Shown: positions 44,086 to 51,689 of the stretch, piece after piece
Layout of the letters: each line of letters starts with the position of its first letter
Numbering within the stretch: the first letter of the stretch is position 1
Assembly: GCF_036250675.1 (NCBI RefSeq)
Contig: NZ_CP109592.1
Location: 5,642,001 to 5,706,000, forward strand
Origin: Streptomyces sp. NBC_01689
GTDB lineage: Bacteria > Actinomycetota > Actinomycetes > Streptomycetales > Streptomycetaceae
Direction: 5' to 3'
Length of the DNA stretch: 64,000 nt
Position numbers and translations under genes: made by a program
Notes under the pieces: generated by a model
The model's database searches: none
What the model saw: the letters and a program-made list of their open reading frames with translations, nothing else
Told to the model about the DNA's origin: nothing

Positions 44086-45324
44086 GTGAGCAGCAGCGGC
44101 CTCATCTACGCAGTCATCGTCGGGGCCTGGGCCGCCTACTTGGTGCCGATGTGGCTCCGTAGGCAGGACGAGCTGAACGAAGCCCGTCCGACGGAACGCT
44201 TCAGCACCGCCATCCGGCTGCTGTCCGGACGGGCGGGAATGGAGCGCCGGTACGCCAAGGACCTGCGGGCGCGCTCCACCGAAGAGGGGGAGCCCAGCGC
44301 CGACCCGGGCGGCGTCACCGATTCGGTGGACGTCCGGGCCTTCGCCATGCCTCCGGCCCGGGAACACACCAAGGCCCAACTCCCGCAGTCCGCCGACCCG
44401 GAGCCCCGGCAGGCACCCCAGCCGGGCACCCGGCACAGTGCCCCGCAGGGCTCCGCGGCGACCGCCAGACCGGTGCCGCCGCAGTCCGCGCACGACGAAC
44501 ACCCGGCGGCGCCGAACGCGCCCGCGGCCTCGCGGCTTCCCGCCGAGCGGCGGGTCTCCGCGGCGGAGGCCGCAGCACGCGCCCGGCGCACCAAGGTGCT
44601 CGCGCGCCGTCGGCGCACGACCGTCCTGATCTTCCTCGCGTTCACCTGCGGCGCGATCGTGGCGGCCGTCGGCGGACTCGCGTTCCTGTGGGCCCCCGGG
44701 GTCCCCGCCGTGATGCTGAGCGCGTACATCGTCTATCTGCGGGCCCAGGAACGTCGGCGCTTCACCTACGTCATGGACCGCCGCCGGGCCGAGGCCGCGG
44801 CGCAGCGGCTGCGCGAGCGGCAGCCGCGCCGCCGGGCGGCCGGGCTCGACCAGAACGCCGAGGACCAGGAAGAGGGCCCCGAACCGGAGACCGACACCGG
44901 GATCTCCACGCTCGCGGCCGACCGGCGTGCCCTCGTCGAGCAGACCGACCACGCCGAGTGGGTCGACCAGCAGCGCGAGCGCCGGCAGGGCCCCGGCCGG
45001 GGTGACAGCTGGGACCCGGTCCCGGTGCCGCTGCCGACGTACGTGACCGCCCCCGTCGCACCGCGGGCCACCTCCAGCGTCGACCTGGGGGCGCCGGACG
45101 CGTGGAGCTCCGCGCGCTCCAGCGCCGTGGAACCGGCCGAACCGGAGGCGGAGCCCGCGGACGAGGGCCACCCGGCCGAGGCGGCCGACGAGGCCGGGGC
45201 CGAGTGCGACGGCCGCAGCGACGCCCGGCGCGCCGCGTCCGCCCGGCGGGCCCGCGAGCGCGGACGCACCCCGCTCTTCGACCAGTACGAGGACGGCGAA
45301 CGGCCGCGCGCGGCCAACGAGTGA
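44086..45324 (+). CDS. sepX: SepX/GlpR-type cell-division membrane protein
   Basis: The 412-residue protein has one N-terminal transmembrane segment (residues 6-22), a proline-rich cytoplasmic region at about 90-150, two adjacent transmembrane segments at about 179-201 and 203-220, then a charged helical part and an acidic tail. The motif SGLIYAVIVGAWAAYLVPMW followed by LRRQDEL opens the protein. Topology and locus match SepX of Streptomyces and GlpR, the Glp receptor of Corynebacterium. It should act at septa together with Glp. The GTG at 44086 has GAGG closely upstream, and that site can pair with CCTCAC at 44056. A tRNA follows. Confidence 0.82.
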   Translation: MSSSGLIYAVIVGAWAAYLVPMWLRRQDELNEARPTERFSTAIRLLSGRAGMERRYAKDLRARSTEEGEPSADPGGVTDSVDVRAFAMPPAREHTKAQLPQSADPEPRQAPQPGTRHSAPQGSAATARPVPPQSAHDEHPAAPNAPAASRLPAERRVSAAEAAARARRTKVLARRRRTTVLIFLAFTCGAIVAAVGGLAFLWAPGVPAVMLSAYIVYLRAQERRRFTYVMDRRRAEAAAQRLRERQPRRRAAGLDQNAEDQEEGPEPETDTGISTLAADRRALVEQTDHAEWVDQQRERRQGPGRGDSWDPVPVPLPTYVTAPVAPRATSSVDLGAPDAWSSARSSAVEPAEPEAEPADEGHPAEAADEAGAECDGRSDARRAASARRARERGRTPLFDQYEDGERPRAANE

Positions 45325-45453
45325 CCCGGCACCCTCGGCGCCCGGCCCGCTCCGTACGGGCCGGGCGGCCGTCTCTCCGGGAGCGGCGGCTGACCAGCCA
45401 GGAACGGATTTCCAAGCACCCGGATCGGGATGCTAGAGTTTCACTCGTTGCAA

Positions 45454-45527
45454 GGGCCTGTGGCGCAGTCTGGTAGCGCACCTCGTTCGCATCGAGGGGG
45501 TCTGGGGTTCAAATCCCCACAGGTCCA
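45454..45527 (+). tRNA. tRNA-Ala (anticodon CGC)
   Basis: The 74-base cloverleaf has acceptor stem GGGCCTG/CAGGTCC and D-loop GTCTGGTA. The anticodon stem CCTCG/CGAGG has loop TTCGCAT (anticodon CGC), and the T arm contains GTTCAAATC. The discriminator is A and CCA is not encoded. It reads GCG, a very common codon in this genome. Confidence 0.92.
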
Positions 45528-45538
45528 CCGCAATTCAG

Positions 45539-45566
45539 AACCCCGCCGGATTCGTCCGGCGGGGTT
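45539..45566 (+). terminator. Terminator of tRNA-Ala
   Basis: AACCCCGCCGGA, loop TTCG, TCCGGCGGGGTT, then TCTG. The stem is perfect with a stable UUCG tetraloop and starts 11 bp after the tRNA. Confidence 0.9.
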
Positions 45567-45620
45567 TCTGTATGCCCGGATGTTCCGGCGCGCACGCGGA
45601 GGGAACGCGGCGCGCCCGGC

Positions 45621-46106
45621 TCAGGAGGCGGACAGGGGCTTGGCGAAGCACATGCTCAGGTCGTGGAACCGGTAGTAGCCGAACTTGACGCAGGGCTCGT
45701 AGCCGCTGGACGTGTAGAGGGCGACCGCCTCGGGCTGCTTGGCGCCGGTCTCCAGGACCATACGGGTGCGGCCGGCCGCGCGGGCGTCCTCCTCCAGGGC
45801 GGCCAGGACGCGGCGGGCGAGACCGAGACCGCGGGCCTCCGGGACGACGTACATGCGCTTGAGCTCGGCGTCGCCGTCCGCGTATCCCTCCTCGTTCTCG
45901 TCCTGGGTGCGCCAGCCGCCCGTGGCGACGGGCCGGTCCCGCTCGTCGTACGCGAGGAGGTACAGGCCGAGCGGCGGCCTGAACATCGACGCGTCCAGCG
46001 GTGTGACGTCGCCCTCGTCTCCATAGCGCTCGGCGTACTCGGCCTGCACCTGGTCGTTGAGTTTGACGGCGTCGGGGTGGTCGAAAGGGACCGGACGGAT
46101 ATGCAT
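45621..46106 (-). CDS. GNAT-family acetyltransferase
   Basis: This 161-residue protein has the acetyl-CoA binding segment MYVVPEARGLGLARRVLAAL at about 95-114 and LETGAKQPEAVALYTSSGYE further on, a typical GNAT pattern. Its substrate is unknown. The ATG at 46106 has no ribosome site. TACGAT lies about 7 bp upstream as a possible -10, suggesting a leaderless mRNA. It is divergent from the exonuclease gene. Confidence 0.85.
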   Translation of the reverse strand: MHIRPVPFDHPDAVKLNDQVQAEYAERYGDEGDVTPLDASMFRPPLGLYLLAYDERDRPVATGGWRTQDENEEGYADGDAELKRMYVVPEARGLGLARRVLAALEEDARAAGRTRMVLETGAKQPEAVALYTSSGYEPCVKFGYYRFHDLSMCFAKPLSAS

Positions 46107-46164
46107 GCCGAATATCGTACATGTATGCATGCGGCGACCGGAGTCGATTAAGTATCGTGCCCGG

Positions 46165-46968
46165 GTGCTGACTGTCACCTCTGTGAATGTGAACGGGCTC
46201 CGTGCCGCCGCGAAGAAGGGTTTCGTGGAGTGGCTCGCGGAGACCTCCGCGGACGTCCTGTGCCTCCAGGAGGTGCGGGCCGAACCCGGGCAGCTGCCCG
46301 AGGAGGTGCGGGCACCGGACGGCTGGCACGTCGTGCACGCGCCGGCCGCCGCCAAGGGCCGCGCGGGCGTCTCCCTGTACACCCGCCGCGAACCCGACCG
46401 GGTCCGGATCGGGTTCGGGTCCGAGGAGTTCGACTCCAGTGGCCGGTACGTCGAGGTGGACCTCCCGGGCGTCACCGTCGCCAGCCTCTATCTGCCCTCC
46501 GGGGAGGTCGGTACCGAGCGGCAGGACGAGAAGACCCGGTTCATGGACGAGTTCCTCACCTACCTGAAGGACTTGCGCGAACGGGCGGCCGCCGACGGGC
46601 GCGAGGTCGTGGTCTGCGGCGACTGGAACATCGCCCACCAGGAGGCGGACCTCAAGAACTGGCGGGCCAACAAGAAGAACTCCGGCTTCCTGCCCGAGGA
46701 GCGCGCGTGGCTGGGCCGGGTCCTGGACGCGGCCGACGGCGGATACGTCGACGTCGTACGCGCCCTGCACCCCGGCACGGAGGGCCCGTACACGTGGTGG
46801 TCGTACCGGGGACGGGCCTTCGACAACGATTCAGGTTGGAGGATCGACCTGGTCGTCTCGACCCCGGGGCTCGCGCGACGCGCGGTCAAGGGGTTCGTGG
46901 AACGGGCCGCGAGCCACGGGGAGCGGTGGTCGGACCACGCGCCCGTCACCGTGGTCTTCGAGAGCTGA
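46165..46968 (+). CDS. xth: Exodeoxyribonuclease III / AP endonuclease
   Basis: The 267-residue EEP-fold enzyme nicks DNA at abasic sites and trims 3' ends in base excision repair. Markers are VNVNGLRAA, the metal ligand Glu in LCLQEVRA, VCGDWNIAH (catalytic Asp and Asn) and the C-terminal WRIDLVVST and WSDHAPVTV. The GTG at 46165 gives family length. No separate ribosome site is obvious, so a leaderless or very short leader is possible. It is convergent with the MerR gene. Confidence 0.92.
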   Translation: MLTVTSVNVNGLRAAAKKGFVEWLAETSADVLCLQEVRAEPGQLPEEVRAPDGWHVVHAPAAAKGRAGVSLYTRREPDRVRIGFGSEEFDSSGRYVEVDLPGVTVASLYLPSGEVGTERQDEKTRFMDEFLTYLKDLRERAAADGREVVVCGDWNIAHQEADLKNWRANKKNSGFLPEERAWLGRVLDAADGGYVDVVRALHPGTEGPYTWWSYRGRAFDNDSGWRIDLVVSTPGLARRAVKGFVERAASHGERWSDHAPVTVVFES

Positions 46969-46980
46969 TCCGGCCGCCCT

Positions 46981-47014
46981 CCGGGTGCCGTGCCCGGCCG
47001 GGCACGGCACCCGG
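46981..47014. terminator. Perfect 34-bp palindrome between convergent genes
   Basis: Seventeen-base arms (CCGGGTGCCGTGCCCGG and its complement) meet without a spacer, so in RNA the loop will open by a few bases. It lies 12 bp after xth and 23 bp before the end of the MerR gene, so it can stop both. Confidence 0.8.
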
Positions 47015-47037
47015 GGACACGAAGCCGGACCGGGTGG

Positions 47038-47691
47038 TCACGCCCCCGGTCGTCGGCTGAGCCGGCGGTCCAGGGCCATCGAGAGTTCCGCCTCCACCAC
47101 GCTCTTGGCCAGGGGGCGCAGCCGGGTCAGGTCCTCCGGGGTGCGGTTCTCGGTGAGGACGAGGGCGGTGAAGAGCGTGGCGAGCGCCTCGGCGTGGTCG
47201 CGGACGCGGCGGGCCGCGGTCAGGACGTCGGCGAGCGGGACGCCCTCGCGGACCAGGGCCGCCGAGACGTCGAGCAGGCGGCGGCTGATGTGGACGATCT
47301 CCCCGCCGTCGGTGCCGAGGTAGCCGAGGTCCAGGGCGGCGGCGAGGTTCTCCGGGGTGGCCTGGCCGGCGAAGACGTCGGCCAGTTCCTCCGGGGAGAG
47401 GCGGACCGGGGTCTCCTCGGTGGGCTCGCCGAGGCCGAGGAGTTCTCCCACGTCGCGGCCGTGGTCGAAGGCCTCGGCCAGTTCCGCGATGCCGCTGAGC
47501 GTGTGACCGCGCTCCAGCAGTGCCGAGATCGTGCGCAGACGGGCCAGGTGCGTGTCGTCGTACCAGGCGATACGGCCCTCGCGGCGGGGCGGCGGTATCA
47601 GCTTGCGCTCGCGGTAGAAGCGCAGGGTGCGCACCGTGATGCCGGCCTCCTCGGCCAGCTCCTCCATCCGGTACTCACGCTTCTCCGCCAC
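47038..47691 (-). CDS. MerR-family regulator
   Basis: This 217-residue regulator has the MerR DNA-binding domain at residues 6-75: YRMEELAEEAGITVRTLRFY, ERKLIPPP and GRIAWYDDTHLARLR. The C-terminal ligand region has no cysteines, so a metal sensor is unlikely. The start is GTG at 47691. It is divergent from the Baeyer-Villiger monooxygenase gene, with a 130-bp gap, and probably regulates that operon in response to a hydrophobic compound. Confidence 0.87.
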   Translation of the reverse strand: MAEKREYRMEELAEEAGITVRTLRFYRERKLIPPPRREGRIAWYDDTHLARLRTISALLERGHTLSGIAELAEAFDHGRDVGELLGLGEPTEETPVRLSPEELADVFAGQATPENLAAALDLGYLGTDGGEIVHISRRLLDVSAALVREGVPLADVLTAARRVRDHAEALATLFTALVLTENRTPEDLTRLRPLAKSVVEAELSMALDRRLSRRPGA

Positions 47692-47821
47692 GTGCGCACC
47701 CTACGTCGTACCCCGGGTAACTTTCCCGGACGCGACCCCTACCCATCAGTACGGAGCTGCTCTACGCTCCCATTGCGCCAGTGTTCACTGGCAGGGTCGT
47801 GCGGGCTAGGGAGGCGTCGGG

Positions 47822-49363
47822 ATGACCGAGCACGAACATGTACGTGTGGCGGTGGTCGGGTCCGGGTTCGGGGGTCTGGGCGCGGCGGTGCGGCTGCGCC
47901 GCGAAGGGGTCACCGACTTCGTCGTCCTGGAACGGGCCGGCGGCGTGGGCGGCACCTGGCGTGACAACAGCTACCCCGGGTGCGCCTGCGACGTGCCGTC
48001 CCATCTGTACTCGTTCTCGTTCGCGCCGAACCCCGACTGGCCCCGCACCTTCTCCGGGCAGGAACACATCCGGGCCTATCTGGAGCACGTCACCGACGTC
48101 TTCGGGCTCCGCCCCCATCTGCGCTTCGACTCCGAGGTGAAGCGGATGACCTGGGACGGCGAGAAGCTGCGGTGGGACATCGAGACCAGCAGCGGGTCCC
48201 TCAGCGCGGACTTCGTGGTGTCCGCCACCGGGCCGCTGTCGGACCCGAAGATCCCGGACATCCCGGGGATCGACTCCTTCCCGGGCAAGGTCTTCCACTC
48301 CGCCCGCTGGGACCACGACTACGATCTGCGCGGCAAGCGCGTGGCGATGGTCGGGACCGGCGCCTCGGCCATCCAGATCGTGCCCGCCGTCCAGCCCGAG
48401 GTCGCCCGCCTCACCCTCTTCCAGCGCACCCCGCCCTGGGTGATGCCCCGCGTCGACCGGGCCATCAGCGGGCTCGAACGCGGGCTGCACCGCGTCCTCC
48501 CGTTCACCGCCCAGGCCCGTCGTGGCTTCCTCTGGGGCATCAGGGAGCTGCAGGTCCAGGCGTTCACCAAGCGGCCCGACGAACTGGGCCTGGTCGAAAG
48601 GCTCGCCAGGCGGAACATGGCGCGGGCCGTGAAGGACCCCGCGCTGCGCGCGAAGCTGACGCCGGACTACCGGATCGGCTGCAAGCGGATCCTGCTCTCC
48701 AACACCTACTACCCCGCGCTCACCCGCCCCAATGTGGACGTGGTGGCCTCCGGGCTCGACCGGGTCGAGGGGTCCACGCTCGTCGCGGCCGACGGCAGCA
48801 CGGCCGAGGCCGACGCGATCGTCTTCGGTACGGGCTTCCACGTCACGGACATGCCGATCGCCGACCGTGTGGTGGGCGCTGAGGGCAGGACCCTCGCCGA
48901 GGCGTGGGAGGGCGGGATGAGCGCCCTGCGCGGAGCGTCCGCGGCCGGCTTCCCCAACTGGATGACGATCATCGGGCCCAACACGGGGCTCGGGAACTCC
49001 AGCATGATCCTGATGATCGAGTCCCAGCTCAACTACATGGCCGACTTCGTACGGCAGTTGGACGTGCTCGGCGGACGTGTGGCGCTCGACGCGCGGCCGG
49101 ACGCGGTGGCGGACTGGAACCGCAAGGTCCAGGAGCGCATGAAGCGCACGGTGTGGAACACCGGGGGCTGCACCAGTTGGTACCTCGACGCACAGGGCCG
49201 CAACACGACGGTCTGGCCGGGTACGACGACCGAATTCCGCACGGCCACCCGCCGGTTGGACCTCGGGGAGTACGAGGTGCTGAGGCCCCCGGGGCAGGAA
49301 CGGCAGGACCGGCGGCCGGGAGAGCGGCCGGGGAACCGGACGAAGTTGGAGGCAGGGGCGTGA
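47822..49363 (+). CDS. Flavin-dependent Baeyer-Villiger-type monooxygenase
   Basis: The 513-residue enzyme binds FAD at GSGFGGLGAAVRL (residues 13-25) and NADPH near GTGASAIQIVPA. The fingerprint FPGKVFHSARWD matches the Baeyer-Villiger pattern FxGxxxHxxxW. Such enzymes turn ketones into esters with oxygen. The overlap with the next gene (GTGA), which encodes a hydrolase, and the SDR after it make a ketone pathway likely: oxidation of an alcohol, insertion of oxygen, cleavage of the ester. The gene set resembles mycobacterial mymA, lipR and the following SDR. The physiological substrate is unknown. Confidence 0.88.
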   Translation: MTEHEHVRVAVVGSGFGGLGAAVRLRREGVTDFVVLERAGGVGGTWRDNSYPGCACDVPSHLYSFSFAPNPDWPRTFSGQEHIRAYLEHVTDVFGLRPHLRFDSEVKRMTWDGEKLRWDIETSSGSLSADFVVSATGPLSDPKIPDIPGIDSFPGKVFHSARWDHDYDLRGKRVAMVGTGASAIQIVPAVQPEVARLTLFQRTPPWVMPRVDRAISGLERGLHRVLPFTAQARRGFLWGIRELQVQAFTKRPDELGLVERLARRNMARAVKDPALRAKLTPDYRIGCKRILLSNTYYPALTRPNVDVVASGLDRVEGSTLVAADGSTAEADAIVFGTGFHVTDMPIADRVVGAEGRTLAEAWEGGMSALRGASAAGFPNWMTIIGPNTGLGNSSMILMIESQLNYMADFVRQLDVLGGRVALDARPDAVADWNRKVQERMKRTVWNTGGCTSWYLDAQGRNTTVWPGTTTEFRTATRRLDLGEYEVLRPPGQERQDRRPGERPGNRTKLEAGA

Positions 49364-50283
49364 GCCGGCCGACCCCCGTGGCCGACGGCCCCTACGCGCC
49401 GCCCGCCGCCGCACATGAGCTGACCGCGGTCTCCGCCGACGGCGCCCGGCTCCATGTCGAGGTGCACGGACCCGAGGGCGCCACGGTGCCCACCGTCGTC
49501 CTGGCCCACGGATGGACCTGCTCGACCGCCTTCTGGGCGGCGCAGATACGGGACCTCGCCGTCGACCACCGGGTGATCGCGTACGACCAGCGCGGGCACG
49601 GACGCAGCCCCGCGGGCGCCGGGTACGGCACGGAGACCCTCGCCGACGACCTGGAGGCGGTGCTCGCGGCCACCCTCCGGCCGGGCGAGAAGGCCGTGCT
49701 GGTGGGGCACTCCATGGGCGGGATGACGCTGATGGCGGCCGCGGCGAGACCGCGGTTCCGGGAGCACGCGGTGGCGGCCCTGCTGTGCAGCACGGGCAGT
49801 TCGCGGCTGGTGGCCGAGGCGCGCGTGCTGCCGTTCCCGCCGGGACGCCTGCGCACCGGGGCCACCCAGCGGATCCTCGGGTCGCGGGCGCCGCTCGGTC
49901 CGGTCACGCCGGTGGCCCGCAGGATCCTCAAGTACGCGACGATGGGCGCCGGTTCGTCGCCGGGCATGGTCGAGGCATGCGCGCGGATCGTGCACGCCTG
50001 CCCGCGCGCGGTGCGGCACGCCTGGTCGAAGGTGCTCGACGCGCTCGACCTCGACCACGGCGTACGGGAGTTGTCGGTGCCGACGGCCGTGGTGGCGGGG
50101 TCCGCGGACCGGCTGACGCCGCTCGTGCACGCGCGGGCCCTGGTCGCCATGCTGCCGAACTGCGTCGGTCTCACCGAGCTGGCGGGCCTCGGGCACATGA
50201 CACCCATGGAGGCACCGGACGTGGTCACCGCACGGATTCGCGGACTCGTCACCGACTACGCACAGATCAAGGAGGGCGCATGA
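49360..50283 (+). CDS. Alpha/beta hydrolase (esterase)
   Basis: This 307-residue alpha/beta hydrolase has the oxyanion region VLAHGWTCSTAFW, the nucleophile elbow VGHSMGGMTL, an acid residue in AGSADRLTP and the final His in LAGLGHMTPMEAP. It is coupled to the monooxygenase at its start (GTGA) and to the SDR at its end (ATGA). It is therefore best seen as the esterase that opens the ester made by the monooxygenase. A cap domain between strands 6 and 7 is long and hydrophobic, which suits a lipid-like substrate. Confidence 0.88.
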   Translation: MSRPTPVADGPYAPPAAAHELTAVSADGARLHVEVHGPEGATVPTVVLAHGWTCSTAFWAAQIRDLAVDHRVIAYDQRGHGRSPAGAGYGTETLADDLEAVLAATLRPGEKAVLVGHSMGGMTLMAAAARPRFREHAVAALLCSTGSSRLVAEARVLPFPPGRLRTGATQRILGSRAPLGPVTPVARRILKYATMGAGSSPGMVEACARIVHACPRAVRHAWSKVLDALDLDHGVRELSVPTAVVAGSADRLTPLVHARALVAMLPNCVGLTELAGLGHMTPMEAPDVVTARIRGLVTDYAQIKEGA

Positions 50284-51158
50284 GCAGGGTGAGCCTGGAG
50301 GGGCAGGTCGCGGTCGTCACGGGGGCCGCGCGGGGCGTGGGTGAACTCCTGGCCCGCAAGCTGTCCGCACGGGGTGCCAAGGTCGCGCTCGTCGGTCTGG
50401 AGGCGGACGCGCTCAAGCAGGTCTCGGAGCGGCTGCTCGGTGAGAGCGACCACTGGTACGCCGATGTCACCGACCACGAGGCGATGACGCGGGTCGCGGG
50501 TGAGGTGAAGGAGCGGTTCGGGAAGGTGGACATCGTCGTCGCCAACGCCGGTGTCGCGAGCGGCGGTCCGTTCATGGACTCCGATCCGGTCGCCTGGCGC
50601 CGGGTGATCGAGGTCAATCTGATCGGTTCGGCCGTCACCGCCCGTGCGTTCCTGCCCGTACTCACGGAAAGCCGGGGGTACTTGCTGCAGATCGCGTCGC
50701 TCGCGGCGATCACGCCGGCGCCCATGATGACGGCGTACTGCGCCTCCAAGTCGGGGGTGGAGGCGTACGCGCACAGCCTGCGTGCGGAGGTCGGGCACAG
50801 GGGTGTGCGCGTGGGCGTCGGATACCTGTCCTGGACCGACACCGACATGGTGCGCGGGGCCGATCAGGACGACGTGATGCGGGAGTTGCGGCAGCGGCTG
50901 CCCTGGCCGTCGAACAAGACCTATCCGCTGGGACCGGCCGTCGACCGGATCGTCGCGGGGATCGAGCGCCGGTCGAGCCATGTGTACGCGCAGTGGTGGC
51001 TGCGCGGGATGCAGGGGATCCGCGGTTATCTGCCCGGAGTCATCGGGGCGGTGGGGCAGCGGGAGATGCGGCGCTTCGAACCACGGCTGGGAAGTGTCGC
51101 CAAGGGGCTCGTCGGGGCCGGCGGGGCGGCCGACGACAGACGCGGAGAGGGCGTCTGA
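50280..51158 (+). CDS. Short-chain dehydrogenase/reductase
   Basis: The 292-residue SDR has the cofactor motif TGAARGVGELLA (residues 15-26), NAG in VVANAGVASGG, the catalytic Ser in LLQIASLAAI and the YxxxK pair in YCASKSG. The Asp after strand 3 appears as YADVTD. It is the third gene of the operon and would interconvert an alcohol and a ketone. The C-terminal 60 residues extend beyond the standard SDR and contain WWLRGMQGIRGYLPG, possibly a membrane-associating helix as seen in mycobacterial relatives. Confidence 0.9.
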   Translation: MSRVSLEGQVAVVTGAARGVGELLARKLSARGAKVALVGLEADALKQVSERLLGESDHWYADVTDHEAMTRVAGEVKERFGKVDIVVANAGVASGGPFMDSDPVAWRRVIEVNLIGSAVTARAFLPVLTESRGYLLQIASLAAITPAPMMTAYCASKSGVEAYAHSLRAEVGHRGVRVGVGYLSWTDTDMVRGADQDDVMRELRQRLPWPSNKTYPLGPAVDRIVAGIERRSSHVYAQWWLRGMQGIRGYLPGVIGAVGQREMRRFEPRLGSVAKGLVGAGGAADDRRGEGV

Positions 51159-51273
51159 ACAGGGGTTATTCTGCCTGCGTCACCGTGTGTGACTGATCGA
51201 AATGCGTGCGTAGTGTCCCCGTGTAACTCTGGTCGAGCCCGATCCCCTCACCCACACATGGGAGTGAAACAGC

Positions 51274-51606
51274 ATGGGCAAGAAGGACCAGATGCAGAAC
51301 AAGGCGGAGAACATGAAGCAGCAGGGCAAGAAGAGGATGGACCAGGAGATGAGCGAGCCGGGACGGCGTTCTCCGCAGCAGCCCGGTCAGCACGCTCCGC
51401 AGGGGACGGGCCACCGGGCCCCGCAGGAGGGCTCGGCCCAGCGCTCGGCGCAGGGCTCGGCGCAGGGTTCCGCCCAGCGCTCGGCGCAGGGCTCGGCCCC
51501 GCGTTCGGCTCAGGGCCCCGCGTCGGAGCGTGACCGCTCCATCCCCGAGAACGAGCGTGTGCGCCGTGAGGCGCAGGACCGCTTCGACCAGGACCACGAC
51601 GCCTGA
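51274..51606 (+). CDS. Small low-complexity hydrophilic protein
   Basis: This 110-residue protein begins with MGKKDQMQNKAENMKQQGKK and is very hydrophilic and probably disordered. Its centre is a run of SAQ/GSAQRSAQG repeats, and it ends with PENERVRREAQDRFDQ. It might be a stress-related or desiccation-like protein, but that is a guess from composition. A promoter upstream is likely (GTGTAAC near 51222). A terminator follows 24 bp after the stop. Confidence 0.65.
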   Translation: MGKKDQMQNKAENMKQQGKKRMDQEMSEPGRRSPQQPGQHAPQGTGHRAPQEGSAQRSAQGSAQGSAQRSAQGSAPRSAQGPASERDRSIPENERVRREAQDRFDQDHDA

Positions 51607-51629
51607 CGTCACGGGTCCGCTTGAAGTCT

Positions 51630-51663
51630 GAGTGGGGCGCCCCTGCTTGGGGGCGCCCCACTC
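51630..51663. terminator. Bidirectional terminator between convergent genes
   Basis: Fourteen-base arms (GAGTGGGGCGCCCC and its complement) enclose a six-base loop, TGCTTG. It sits between the low-complexity protein gene and the end of the tricorn gene. Confidence 0.85.
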
Positions 51664-51689
51664 GCCTGAGTGTCCCGCGCGTCCGCCGG

